Source of the DNA: Litsea cubeba
Taxonomy: Eukaryota > Streptophyta > Magnoliopsida > Laurales > Lauraceae
Direction: 5' to 3'
NCBI GenBank assembly: GCA_012931725.1
Contig: CM022949.1
Location: 52,040,688 to 52,104,687, forward strand
DNA: 64,000 nucleotides
Position 1 is the stretch's first letter, and every line of letters begins with the position of its first letter. Under the pieces are notes generated by a model that was given only the letters and a program-made list of their open reading frames with translations, was not told the origin of the DNA and did not search any database. Position numbers and translations under genes: made by a program. This document shows positions 34,504-46,645 of this stretch, one piece after another.

Positions 34504-35167
34504 CTAAACTACCCCTCTCCTCTCCTCCTCCTCCTCCTCCTCTTTCCTTCCACTCCCATCCTCCACCCTCTTCCCTCATCTCCCCCCCCCCCCCCCGCCT
34601 AAGTCTCCGGCGGGGAAGGAGCCCCGGCCGGCTGGTCTCCTCCCCCCTCTCCCTCTTTCTTCCTCCCTCCCCTTCCATTTTCTTTCCCTCTTCTCCCTCT
34701 CCTTCCCTCCCCTACTCCCCCACTCCTCCTCCCCCTCCCCCTCCCAGTCACCGGCGAGAGGCAGATTGGGCTACTGCAGGTGGACTAGTTTCCGCCCATC
34801 TACAGCAGCCCGATCTCCCTCCCGCCGGCGACTGGGAGGGGGAGGGGGAGAGGGGGAGTAGGGGAGGGAAGGAGAGGGAGGGAGAGAGGGAGAAGAGGGA
34901 AAGTAAATGGAAGGGGAGGGAGGAAGAAAGAGGGAGAGGGGAAGAGAGACCGGCCAGCCGGCCGGGGCTCCCTCCCCGCCGGAGACTGGGGGTGGGGTGA
35001 GATGAGGGAAGAGGGTGGAGGGTGGGAGAGGAAGGGAAGAGGAGGGAGGAGGAGGAGGAGGAGGGAGGAGGGAGGATGGGAGGGGTAGTTTAGGAAAATT
35101 TTTATTTTTTATTTTGTCTTCTAGTGCGGTGGGGAGAGAAAAATTTGCGGTGCCAATAGCACTCCCC
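34427..35167. mobile_element. Foldback Mutator-like MITE, GC-rich hairpin
   Basis: 741 bp with a perfect 9-bp duplication and ends GGGGGGCTCTATTGGCACC (left) and GGGGAGTGCTATTGGCACC (right, inward). Both arms, about 360 bp each, are complementary almost to the centre near 34785-34795. The inner arms are CT/GA and CCGGCGG rich, unlike the AT-rich neighbourhood. The left arm also has a run of about 33 A near 34468-34500 and a run of C near 34584-34597. There is no coding frame; proline- or glycine-rich frames read through it are artefacts of low complexity. A transcript across it would fold into one long hairpin, a good small-RNA source. Confidence 0.92.
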
Positions 35168-35176
35168 TTAAAGTAA

Positions 35177-35808
35177 TTCACCCAGTCCCGCATGGAATGA
35201 CATGACAATACAAAGTTAAGAGTCCATGTGCTTTGAGGTCTCACTCACAATACCCATGAGGGGTGTGGAATGCGCTAACGAGGGCTATCTTTTAAACATC
35301 TGAGCCGCTAGGTCATGCCTAAATTGGACTTTAATTTTCCTAAATTTTACTCCAGTAATAGTTGGTCCCACCATTAGATTCATCGAGCATATGATTAAGA
35401 ACACCCTATGCTCGAATCTTATAGCAGAACCAAGTTCAATTGACATAAAACTTGGGGTCAATTCATTGAAAGGGACTGAAGACCTTTACATTTAGCAGTT
35501 TCGACTTTCAATAGATGATACCCACTGTAGAGTTTCACACCTTTTGTGATATTGAGAGATCGCTCAAAATTAGGTTTTGAGCCTACATTGGAATTAGGGA
35601 TGTACACAGATTGGGATCAGGTCAGATCTATAGTGACCTCAGATGTTAGAGGGAGACCTTTCAAATCCCTAAATCCCCATAAATTCATGCTCGCAATCCT
35701 AAGTTGCCCTTTCATGTGGTCCATATCTAACAAGGAAACGGTCCGATGATTTCACAAAGTGACTTTCATATATCATATATAGATATTTTTCATTATCATA
35801 TATCTATA
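35177..35808. other. Intergenic, no recognisable gene
   Basis: About 630 bases between the MITE and the Helitron, AT-rich toward the right. The 67-codon frame at 35546-35749 has no recognisable features. Confidence 0.5.
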
Positions 35809-38057
35809 CTAGCAAAACCCCGTGGATAACCACGAAACCAACAAATGCACAGACTGATATGAATTATTTTTAATAAGTTTATTAATTAGTAAACTTGTGA
35901 GTCCTTTTTTTTGTTGCTAATTGATCTTTATGTTTTTTTCCAAATGTTTTATTCTTTAGGTGAGGCATGAATTGATTAAGAAAGATCAAATGATCATAGA
36001 CCTAACAAATTGACCTAATATATTTAAGTGGGACTAAGATGAATGGGGTCCATCATCTCTATTCTAACCGTTCATAAAATCATATGATGCGGGCTGGGAC
36101 CCATTAATTGATTGATAAAGATCAAATGATCAAATGATCATAGACCTCTCAAATTGACCAAACCTAACCTATTTAAGTGGGACCCCCAAGATGAATGGGG
36201 TCCATCATCTATATTCTAACCGTCCATAAAACCATATTATGCGGGATGGGATCCATGAATTGATTAAGAAAGATGAAATGATCGTAGACCTAACAAATTG
36301 ACCTAATGTATTTAAGTGGGACCCAGATGAATGGGGTCCACCATCTTTATTCTAACCGTCCACAAAATCAAATGATGCGGGCGGAGACCCATAAATTGAT
36401 TGATAAAGAACAAATGATCATAGACCTCTCAAATTGACCAAACCTAGCCTATTTAAGTGGGACCCCCAAGATGAATGGGGTCCACCATCTATATTCTAAC
36501 CTTCCATAAAACCATATGATGCGGGCTGAGACCCATGAATTGCTTGATAAAGATCAAAGGATCAAATGATCATAGACCTCACAAATTGACCAAACCTAAC
36601 CTATTTAAGTGGAACCTCCCAGATGAATGGGGTCCACCATCTCTATTCTAACCGTCCATAAAACCATATTATGCGGGATGGGACCCATGAATTGATTACG
36701 AAAGATCAAATGATCGTAGACCTAACAAATTGACCAAATATTTTTAAGTGGGACCCAGATGAATGGGGTCCACCATATTTATTCTAACCGTCCATAAAAT
36801 TAAATGATGGGGGTCGGGACCCATGAATTGATTGATAAAGATCAAATGATCATAGACCTCTCAAATTGACCAAACCTAAACTATTTAAGTGGGACCCCCA
36901 AGATGAATGGGGTCCACCATCTATATTCTAACCATCCATGAAATAATATGATGCGGGATGGACCCATGAATTGCTTGATAAAGATCAAATGATCAAATAA
37001 TCATAGACCTTACAAATTGACCAAACATAATCTATTTAAGTGGGACCCCCCAGATGAATTGGGTCCACCATCTCTATTCTAACCGTCCATAAAACCATAT
37101 TATGCGGGATGGGACCCATGAATTGATTTAAAAAGATCAAAGGATCAAATGATCGTAGACCTAACAAATTGACCAAGTATTTTTATGTGGGACACAGATG
37201 AATGGAGTCCACTATCTTTATTCTAACCGTCCATAAAATCAAATGATGCGGGTCGAGACCCATGAATTGATTGATAAAGATCAAATGATCAAATGATCAT
37301 AGACCTCTCAAATTGACCAAACCTAACCTATTTAAGTGGGACCCCCAAGAATGGGGTCCACCATCTATATTCTAACCATCCATGAAACATTATGATGCGA
37401 GATGGACCCATGAATTGCTTGATAAAGATCGAAGGATCAAATGATCATAGACCTCACAAATTGACCAAACATAACCTATTTAAGTGGAACCCCCAGATGA
37501 ATGGGGTCCACCATCTCTATTCTAACCATCCATAAAACCATATTATGCGGGATGGGACCCATGAATTGATTTAAAAAGATCAAAGGATCAAATGATCGTA
37601 GACCTAAAAAATTGACCAAATATTTTTAAGTGGGACTCAGATGAATGGGGTCCACCATCTTTATTCTAACCGTCCATAAAATCAAATGATGCGGGCCGGG
37701 ACCCATGAATTGATTGATAAAGATCAAATGATCAAATGATCATAGACCTCTCAAATTGACCAAACCTAACCTATTTAAGTGGGACCTCCAAGATGAATGG
37801 GGTCCACCATCTATAATCTAACCGTCCATGATACGGGCTGGGACCCATGAATTGCTTGATAATGATCAAAGTATTAAAGAGAGATTTTAGGGAGGGAGAG
37901 ATGGAGAAATTTTAGATGGAGAATGAGAGATTTTAGGGATTGCATTAGCAGAACACCATTTTAGGCTCGCTGCTGCCACGTGTCCCTCTCCAAGACATGC
38001 CAGGTGTCCTTCTTCAGTAATTCTCATGAACTGTATACATCCCTTTAGTAATATAGA
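35809..38057 (-). mobile_element. Non-autonomous Helitron, minus strand
   Basis: Read on the minus strand, the 5' end is TCTATATTACTAAAGGG preceded by A, and the 3' end is a hairpin CGTGG-TTAT-CCACG (plus-strand 35821-35834), eight bases, then CTAG followed by T. This is the canonical Helitron layout: TC start, 3' hairpin 10-12 bases before CTRR, and insertion between A and T without a duplication. No Rep/helicase coding sequence is present. Most of the body is a tandem array with a three-unit higher-order pattern. The segment near the 5' end (37870-38000) contains repeated GAGAGATTTTAGGGA words. Confidence 0.8.
35965..37875. repeat. Tandem array with three-monomer higher-order repeat
   Basis: Thirteen monomers of 136-152 bp share GATGAATGGGGTCCACCATC and GACCCATGAATTG. 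The GAATGGGGTC landmark falls at 36041, 36193, 36329, 36473, 36625, 36761, 36905, 37056, 37200, 37349, 37499, 37643 and 37795, giving spacings 152-136-144, 152-136-144, 151-144-149, 150-144-152. Variant words in successive monomers (CATAGACCTCTC, CATAGACCTCAC, CGTAGACCTAAC) cycle with period three from the fourth monomer on. The array therefore expanded in blocks of about 432-446 bp. It has no coding sequence. Confidence 0.9.
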
Positions 38058-38065
38058 TAATAAGG

Positions 38066-38450
38066 GAGCTCAGTTTTTGAATTTCCCATATTTTGGACCC
38101 CTTGGATTTATATACATAAATTCTAGGAATATTTTGGACCCTTGGATTTAAGAGGGGAATGAAAAAAGGGGCTAAAAGTTGGAGAAATTTACAAGTTTTT
38201 GCCATCCCCATCAAAAGCACGTTCACATCTTGGTTTGTACGGCGCAAAAAGGGGCAACACGTTTGAGTTATTTACAGGTATTGTCATCCCTTCTTCATTT
38301 AAAATAAAAGCAAGATTGTTTACTTTCTTATTATTCTGTCATTGATAAAAAAGGTGTCAAAAAAAAAAAAAAACTTCTTTTGTAAGGGAGCTTAGTTTTT
38401 GAATTCCCCATATTTTGGACCCTTGGATTTATGTACATAAATCATAGGGC
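38066..38450. repeat. ~65-bp sequence repeated at 320-bp distance
   Basis: GAGCTCAGTTTTTGAATTTC through GGACCCCTTGGATTTATATACATAAAT (38068-38131) recurs at about 38389-38441 with few changes. Part of the word also occurs near 38133. The meaning is unclear; it may be a remnant of a duplicated insertion. Confidence 0.6.
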
Positions 38451-38712
38451 TGAGATTAAGAGGAAATGAGTTTAGGGGTTTAAGGGGGTTTGAGAGTCCA
38501 GAGATCTGGGACACTACTTCCCCAGTTCCTGGACTCTTTTTCCCTTATCCGGGCGACGGGTCAAGGAGTCTGGGCCATGTCTGGGGTTAAGGTCTGACGG
38601 ATTTAGTTAAGGGCCCAATCAAGGTTTGGATCAGAGGTTTGGGGCCCAAAAGGTGGGCTGCAGTGGGGTCCAGTCTGGGCAATAATCACTGTGACATAGG
38701 TTTCGCAGATTT

Positions 38713-38981
38713 TGATCCACCCGTTGGATTTTAAAGTTCTATATATGGATGGAAAGCGCTCGATGAGTAGATTGCGATGAGCCAACTTTTGGGGCGATCA
38801 GGGGTCTAGAAGTGATAAGTGATTTTTCAGGTGGACACTCCAGGGATGCGGGACCTGCTATTATGATTTTTTATCCCTCGTCGAATCTCAAAGTTATATA
38901 TATGGACGGAAAGCCCTCGACAAACAGATTGCAATGAGCCAATTCCTAGGGAAATCAGAGGTCCATGAATAATAGGTGGTC
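38713..38981. repeat. Two-copy tandem repeat, period ~164 bp
   Basis: Both copies contain AAAGTTMTATATATGGAYGGAAAGC followed by GATTGCGATGAGCCAA-like and ATCAGRGGTC words, at 38730 and 38890. It looks like decayed LTR or MITE text. No gene is present. Confidence 0.65.
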
Positions 38982-39118
38982 TTTGACTCGGGACCTAATC
39001 AGGACATCATTAAATTGGGTGGACTGAATTACCCATCATAAGGTGCCAAAATTCAGGTTAGTTGTTATGTGGTCAAAAGAAGAGTAATTAGATTTAGTTG
39101 TGCTCAGAACATGGTGCG

Positions 39119-39148
39119 CCGTGCCTTCAGGTACGGGCAATCACTAGT
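39119..39148 (+). other. Second Helitron-like 3' terminus candidate
   Basis: CCGTGCC-TTCA-GGTACGG (one mismatch in the stem) is followed by GCAATCA, then CTAG and T. The arrangement fits a Helitron 3' end, but no matching 5' TC end was found on the plus strand other than the region near 35803. Confidence 0.4.
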
Positions 39149-40020
39149 CATTATATATGATACAACTCAATTTTATGGGTAATTGGTCCAAATGTGATTG
39201 GACTCTGGCCCAAACTCAGACCTGAACATTAATGAGGCCCAAACCATAGGCTGGGTTCTGATTATCCATTGGGTCTAAAAAGACGATCCATATTCATTTC
39301 CCTTCAGGTTCTTGGAGTACCTGGGTAATTGGGGTTCATTGACATCCCTAGCTAGGCCCTTGAGATTATATTGTTGTTGGCTACTAGAAAGGAATTTCTA
39401 CAGCCAGTCAAAAAGTTGCAATAAGATCTTCCCATACAAAAGGGATATGCCACCAGCCATTGTGTCAACTACCTCCAAAAGCTAAGGCCAAAAATGAAGA
39501 AGCATTTCCACATCAAACTTCAAAAGCCTTCAAAGTATCTTTGGTTTATTCAATTGCTTTATATGATTTTTGAAGATTGATTATTTGACTGGTTCTGGTG
39601 CTGTGACAAAACAATCATAGACCACATATGTGCCTTATGTGATTTCTCCTATCTATCAGCACATAGGAGCAAGTTAGTGCTTATAAAAAAAATCATTACA
39701 GGAGCAAGTTTGTGTATGTGGGCTCTCTCCCCCAAAACGCCTTTAATGAGGCTCTTCATGTGGTCCAACTTGGATGATATAATTTGAAAGGGACATCATA
39801 TTCTTTTGTATGACAGCTGAAGAATTCTAACCATTGGATCAAGGAACTGCAAAAATGTATCCATAGATGTGAATATTTTTCCATTCTGGGTCTTTTATTG
39901 CAAAGGTCCCCCTTCTTTGGATGCTCCATTGCATTATAAAAGAGAAAAAAGATTGTTGTAGTGATGGTTGGCCTTTAGTGTCACGGAAGCTTTTATAGGC
40001 CGCTACAAATACTTGTATCA
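39149..40020. other. Intergenic, no recognisable gene
   Basis: No domain, tRNA or repeat structure was recognised in this stretch. Confidence 0.5.
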
Positions 40021-40023
40021 GCT

Positions 40024-40196
40024 AGGATCAAACTCCCTTTATAAAGACAGGAGATAGAATACTAGAGATCAATTCCCACTAGTTTACTCCTCATGATTCG
40101 AGAACTGTGTATCAGGTAGGATCAAACTCCCTTTATAAAGACAGGAGATAGAATACTAGAGATCAATTCTACTCCTCATGATTCGAGAACTAAGAA
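40024..40196. repeat. Two-copy tandem repeat, period 94 bp
   Basis: AGGATCAAACTCCCTTTATA through CTCATGATTCGAGAACT is repeated from 40118. The second copy lacks a short CCCACTAGTT piece. Confidence 0.88.
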
Positions 40197-40783
40197 TCAC
40201 ACACTGATCATGGAAATAGAAGATGGATGGTTTAAATCAACCTAAGATGAGTGGTTTCATTGATTTCCAACCCTAGTATCTCTATTTGTTCAATATTGCT
40301 CTCAATGGGTACTTGAGGATAAATAGAATAGAACGACTCTCTATGCTTGAGAGATTTTTTTTCCCTAATCCAATAGAGAAAATATCAATTACTTAGATAA
40401 CTATCTTTAAAGAGAGACATTAGGACATAAGGAAACCTAATAATCATTAAAATCTAAATATTTCAATAAGTAATGGTTGTATGATCCGTCACTTGAGGCC
40501 CACCACATATGATCTCACATGGGCCCCATGTTATATAGTCCAACAGTGATGCATGCAGAAACATGCATGTCCAAATTAAGAGAATAACAAGCACCCACAT
40601 AATAGAGAAGAATTAATGTATTCACCATTGTGTGATAAATTCGTATAACTTAGCATGTTTCTATTTATGATTTTCATATACGACTTGGATGCAACAGGGA
40701 CAGGGTAGATATCAAAAGGACATCGAAGTATAAAATATGAAATGATAGGACACAAAACAATCCCCATTTTGAAGCACGCATGT
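40197..40783. other. Intergenic, no recognisable gene
   Basis: Nothing was recognised. The minus-strand frame 40576-40956 overlaps the MITE that follows and is not a gene. Confidence 0.5.
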
Positions 40784-40791
40784 ATCAGAGG

Positions 40792-41286
40792 AAGGGGTGC
40801 ACAAAAAACCGCTAAACCACTAAATCGATCCGGACTGATCGGAACCGGGCAATTTAGTTTGATTTTGAAGTAGATTGATTCGGTTACGGTTTTGATTTCC
40901 TTCAAACGTTCAGTTTGATTTGGTTTTTGTTTTGAATGTGTGGTTAAACCGTTCAAACCGAACCAAATCGAGCCAATTATATAAATATATATTTTTTATA
41001 AAATATATAAAGGAATATAAAAAATTACTTGAAGAAGACACGAACCCCCATTCTGTTACTTGAAGTCCAACTTATCTCACCAATTCAACTGCCTTTTTTG
41101 TAAAAATAAAATAAAAACAAAAAATCCATAACCGAACCGAACCAAACCGGTTCCTTTCGGTTCGGTTTGGTTCAGTTTGAGCACATGGACGGTTCGGTTC
41201 GGTTTGAGAAAATAGAAAATTGATAGATTCGATTTGGTTGATGGTTTCCTCTTTAAATCGATCCGAACCGCCCATGTGTACTCCTA
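40792..41286. mobile_element. hAT-type MITE with GGTTCGGTTTGG subterminal words
   Basis: 495 bp with ends AAGGGGTGCAC and, inward from the right, TAGGAGTACAC. The flanking 8-mers are ATCAGAGG (40784-40791) and ATCAAAGG (41287-41294), one mismatch. The arms are filled with CCGAACCGAACC / GGTTCGGTTTGG words near 40950 and 41130-41210. The centre is AT-rich and non-coding. This is the familiar AGGGGTGYRC-type non-autonomous hAT style. Confidence 0.78.
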
Positions 41287-41294
41287 ATCAAAGG

Positions 41295-42780
41295 TATCTA
41301 ACTCTTCTCCACATCCAAAAAGGTCAAGCTCTTTAAAATCATGCCTTGATCCTTCCTACTCTTTTCCATTTTAAGAAAAACAATCATATCCTAATGTCAG
41401 AGTTATCTTCACCATCTATCTAATAGGTGAAGAGTCAACCTTTACTAATTATTCTAATCCATCCACAACACTCCCAATAATACAAGCAATGGTCTAAATT
41501 TCTCTCCAACTAGAGTTATTTATATAAATGGATTGATCATGTTTGATATATGTGGTGAAGCTTTTAAGACATATTGATAATCTAACAGTGTAAATCTCTT
41601 TAGTTGGAGAAAAACTTAAGACTTCTTCTATATGTGGCTGAGCATGTACTATAAATGGTTTGAATCAAACAAAAGTTAGCTTCACTAATATAGAATCTTA
41701 TCTTATGAAAAAAAAGAATTGACCCTTTCCCTTTGAGTGATTTCCCAAACATGGACCATTTTCACTTATAAAAAGTAGTATAGGCTGCCATTCAAATCCC
41801 CATCCAATAAAAAACATATATTAAGTTTAAATCATGCTATAATATATCAGACAAAAAGAGCTAGATCAAAAGTACATATATAATAAAAACAAAGTGGACT
41901 GAATCGCTGGAGGATTTGTATTCAACCAGTCAATTACGTGTGAATTGCGATGGAGTCAGATGTCGGATTTTAAAAATAAAAAACTAAAACATGCATGGAT
42001 TTCCATAATTGCTCCAGTCATGCATGACAGCCGGGAGCAGCACATGCAAGAAACAGTCAAGGAAGTGATTAGTGGTTTCTTTGCTTTTACTTTAATTTGG
42101 TAAGAGCTGTAGCCATTGGCATTGTCATTGGGGAGCTGGGAGAAATACAAAGGAATCTCAGCCGATGACAGGAACATCTTTAGTTGGTTTCCTTTGGAAA
42201 TATCTCTAAAATGTCTGTTGTTGTATTCAAGGTAATGTGAGAAACAAGGGAAATTATATTCTCTATCATTTTGGATTATTCTCCAAGAACATGTTTGGAT
42301 TTCTTCCTTCTTGGAGAGTTTTTTGGAGCACCGGCCTGGCCTACAACTTAAGTCTTCTCACTTCATTATCGTTTCCAAAACAAATAGTGATATTGAAAAG
42401 ATATGAGTTTAGACTATAACTGATTGTGAGAATTAAAGACTATTAGATAAAGGAAAAGTGATTTGCTACTGTTAAAAATGCACCAGCTAAAAATTAAAAA
42501 GAAGAAAAACCATAAAATATGTGGTTATCAACTATACAAGACTGACCCTTTTTACTGTAAAAAACTTTTTTTTTATATTTGTTCTCTTATTTACATTTAA
42601 ACATCCTGAAGTATTTAAAAATGAAGATATACCATTTCTATTTTTAGGCCTTGATTATAAATTTCTATTAATAAAACTATAGGGCCAGAGAAAAACAAAA
42701 TATATATCAGTAGAGGATCTATAATATACCGTCCCATGTTGGCACTATAGTGATTTCCCAGGCCCCAACCCATTTAGTTA
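41295..42780. other. Intergenic, no recognisable gene
   Basis: No repeat boundary or domain was recognised. The short frames at 41956-42177 and 42237-42419 look random. Confidence 0.5.
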
Positions 42781-42789
42781 TTAGGTCTA

Positions 42790-43215
42790 AAACAACAGCA
42801 GCTCAAGGTTGAAAAACTCGGAATTAGAACTCAACTTGCCCAAGTCGTAGCAACTTGACTCATGCCAGTCAATGTGGTCGATCGAGAGTCATTTTTCACT
42901 TAAGTTATTTTTAGAATATCTTGAAATAGATTAATTTTTTTAAAATTAGAGATATAAATTAATTCACTTGCATTCATGAAAATAAATCTAAAACTAATAA
43001 ATTTACATATTCAAGAAATATTGAAAATAAAAAAAGAAAACTTTTAAAAGACGATCCTTACTACTTTTTCTCATATAAGCTTTCCAAAATTTGACTCAAC
43101 GCCTTGTCTAAAATGAGGTGATTTGGATGAGTCACAAGTCAACTCAACAAATTTTCATACCACAGCTCAGCTTTAATAAATTCACATCGCACTTGAGGTG
43201 ACCAAGCTCATGACC
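42790..43215. repeat. GACTCA-rich MITE-like remnant
   Basis: Clusters of GAACTCAACTTG, AACTTGACTCATG and AGTCAACTCAAC at both sides of an AT-rich core give a loose inverted-repeat layout. Ends and duplication were not found. Similar words occur near 33945-34110. Confidence 0.4.
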
Positions 43216-45260
43216 ACTATTATTTTAAAAATTGTTTGAAATCAACTTGTATTCCTTGACATCTACAAGAAGACAACCCACTCACGTGGGAAATGAATCC
43301 TCACACAAGAAAAGGCAGGATACCTAGGTTTCGAACGCTGTGCAAATAAATTTTTATTTTGTAAATACTTCCAAAATTATCTTTTAAGGAAAAAGAACTT
43401 AAACAAATTGAAATATCAATCCATAATTGATATATGAGCAAATACCTAAAGATCTTGACATTGGCTTGTACAGGGGTCATTTGTTTGTGACCATTTATAT
43501 ATATATATATATATATTTACATATGTAAATAGGGATTATGTGTAATGGTTACTCATTGTTTATGTTTGTTTGCAACCACTTACGTATCACATTTGCATAT
43601 CAGTTGTGAAAATCTGCCCATTTTCGAACCAAAATTTGCGCACCTCAACATGTGGGCAAACTCATGTTATGCATCAGATTGATGCCTGTTATGCATTAGA
43701 TTTATGCACTGTGTAAAGACGCACGTGCTATAATGAAAAAATGTGGAATAATGCCCCATGGATTACATCATTTTCTTCATTCCTATGGGCCCTTCAATCA
43801 TGATTCAAACCATTCATCCTCTTTAGTAGGCCAAAAAGGCTAGGGAGTTTCAAATTTTAAGTCTTAACTCATCATAGGTTTTGAGAGATTTGAAAGAAAA
43901 AAAAACCTTATATCCGCTTTTCTGGACTTTCGTGGGACCCTATTTCACGATCCAAAGAGTTTATCTTCTTTAGAAGGCTAATAATGGCCATGGCATCAAA
44001 CTTTAGAAGGCTAAGAATGGCCATGGCATCAAATTTCACAATCTAATTGATCATAATAATAGATAGTTTTGTGAAAAAACAGTGAACTATTGGATAGATC
44101 CAGTGCAAGTGATGTGATTTTCACATCCCATGCATGTATGGCTATATATCCAACGTTTTTAAATTTCTCAATACTATCTTCCCCTAAATTAAGATATGAG
44201 ACTTTAATCCTTTTTAGAAGGCCAAAAAATGGCTGGATGGTGAAATTTAAGGTCTTTATACATAATTGATTTTGAGAGATTTAATTAATTGTAAAGAATT
44301 CTAAACCCTTGGATATGCTCTTTTGGAGTACTTCTATGTGCTGGCGCCCCTAAATCACAAACCGAATTGTTTATCTTCTTTGGAAGGTTAAAGAAGGTAA
44401 GGGGCCAAATTTCAAGCATTGGTTCTTTATGGGCTTTTAGAAATTTGTAAAAACGGTGAACCATTGGACATGCTCAGATTCACATGCTGAGAGATGTGAG
44501 AATGACAAGAAAAAATGGAATATCTTTCATACGTGTATTGTTTGCCTATATAAGTGATTCACATGTGGATCATGTTTACTCATGATGTGCATCATTTTCA
44601 CATGAAACAAATGACATTTAGGAATTTTGTCCTACGAAACATTTACACAATGTGTACGTAAGACTACACATGACCTAATGAGTGTGAAGATATTGTGTGC
44701 ATAAAGCAATATGTACACACCTAAATCGGCACAAAAGTGATTTACCCCTTGCAAAAATCTCTAGTCTCTCACACGGTGATTACATTATTGTGGGCCACAT
44801 CAACCACCTTTGTTTTTTTTTTTTTTTTTCGGTGGACTTCAAACTTGCAATCCAAACGGTTCTTGTTTATTGAAGTAACAAACCCCACTACCTTGAAGTT
44901 AATTATTTTAAATTTCATAGAATTCGGATAATTTGTAGAAAAAACCCTAATCTATATATTTAATTTTTTGCACTTTTGTGGGCTCCCGGTTCATGATCCA
45001 AATCATTCAATTTCCTTATATTAATGGCACACATCAAGAAATATAGTTTCATATCATAATTTTTCATGGATTTTGAAAAAAAGTTATGGAAAAGTCCAAT
45101 ATATCCAAATACATCTAAAATCGTTGAATATATATACTCATTTACTTGAGTTTAAATGGTGGTTTTGACAAATATGATAATGTGTGTCACTTGTATGACA
45201 TTTGCATATTTGATGTCTCCATATTGGTCATTTACATATGTAAAACTCATTTTCTAACTC
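43216..45260. other. AT-rich repetitive sequence, no gene
   Basis: It contains an (AT)n tract near 43497-43517 and degenerate internal repeats: AGAAGGCTAAGAATGGCC-like words at 43972, 44005 and 44216, and TTTTGAGAGATTT at 43882 and 44270. TTTACATATGTAAA occurs near 43516 and again near 45230. A GTCATTTGTTT word near 43476 faces an inverted copy near 44607. This may be one decayed DNA transposon, but I could not fix its ends. Confidence 0.45.
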
Positions 45261-46640
45261 CTATATAAAAGTCCTACGACCCCTTATGTCCTATTCAATT
45301 GCAAGCATTTCTAGTAGCATCGCAAGTACAGTAAATCTTCAAATGGCCTATTTGAATAAAGAGAATTCTCTTAATTGACATTCTCAATGACACTTTTATT
45401 CTGCAAGATTTTCAGTAATCTAGTATTTGAATAGACAACTCCTTAATATAGCCGAATTCCCCTTAATGTACAACATTTGAAGCTGCCCAATAGAAATCGT
45501 GAGATGCATGCAACGACACAGTCGAGTCCCTGTACGATGATTGCCTTCGGACACGTTGAGTTTATCAAGGCAACTGGTTATTCTTTCTAGCGTGGGGTCA
45601 TGTGAGAAGATTCTAATATCCTCTGACAATAATGTAATATAAGGCACGTAAAGGAGGCTTTCTGTTCTTCTCTTGGCTATTAAAACATCTGAAATCTCGA
45701 AGCATTCAAACAGGCATTTTGTGTATGGTAGCTATGCCTCTTGCAAGCAAACTTCTTTTTCTTTTCAATGAAGTTTGCATTCATTAAGATGTTAATAATC
45801 TTATAAAAAGTGTAAGGTCTTATACATAGATAATAGAATAATATAATGTTAATCTCAAGAAAAAAATTAAAAGATACAAGGAGTTTTTATTTGGATTTTT
45901 AAGGAATTTCAGATTTTTTGTTTTTTTAAAATCAACATCAACAAGGATCCAATGCCATAGAGCCCAAAACATATAGTTTATCCTCTCTTTTCTTTTTTTT
46001 TTTAAAAAAAGGTCTATCCATGATGGTACTGGAATGGATGAGTTCCAAACAGTTTAAGTTTTGTGGCGAGTCCAATAAAATTGGTATCCATCATGGCTGA
46101 AATTTGCTTCCTTTGAGTGAAGATTTTGGTCAAGTTTTAACATTTTTGAGGTTGGAACTGTTTTTGTAAGGAGACATTGTTAATGAAAAAAAAAAGTTTC
46201 TTGGTAGGCTATTAAAAGGGCTTCTTAATAAGTTAAATATATTATTATGACTCTAAGTAATATCGGGGGTGTGAGCATAGTAGCCCTACTATGCTAGAAT
46301 TTTTTTGTTAAATAAATGCATTAAAAAATAAAAGTGAAGCATCGTCATCCTAACCACTTGATCAACAACCCACAAGCTTTCAAAATGAGTGTACAGACGA
46401 TCCAATGGTCCAGTCCTTTCAGGTGAGTGCCTAACTTAGGATTAGTGACTATAGGGGATCTCTATTTTATGATCCCTCAGGTGGATCATTCGGTGGGCCT
46501 AATACATGTGATGCTCATGAGGAGCACTGGTGCTCGGCAAAAGTTTTTCCTTCAACCACTTTTTTTATTTTTCACGTTAGTATTATGAACATGCGTTATT
46601 TCCATAAGTGAATTAGTGCAAACAAGTGACCCCTAGGTCA
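45261..46640. other. Intergenic, no recognisable gene
   Basis: Mixed AT-rich DNA. The 75-codon minus-strand frame at 45420-45647 has no recognisable features. Confidence 0.5.
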
Positions 46641-46645
46641 CACTT

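Noticed and set aside
34418..35244. Proline- and glycine-rich open frames on both strands
   Set aside because: They come from CT/GA-rich arms of the foldback MITE and change frame sense with the repeat. No start context or domain is present.
35965..37875. The array as a CRISPR locus or centromeric satellite
   Set aside because: Monomers are 136-152 bp with no short repeat/spacer pattern, the genome is a plant nuclear one, and the array is enclosed by Helitron ends. Thirteen monomers is also far too few for a centromere.
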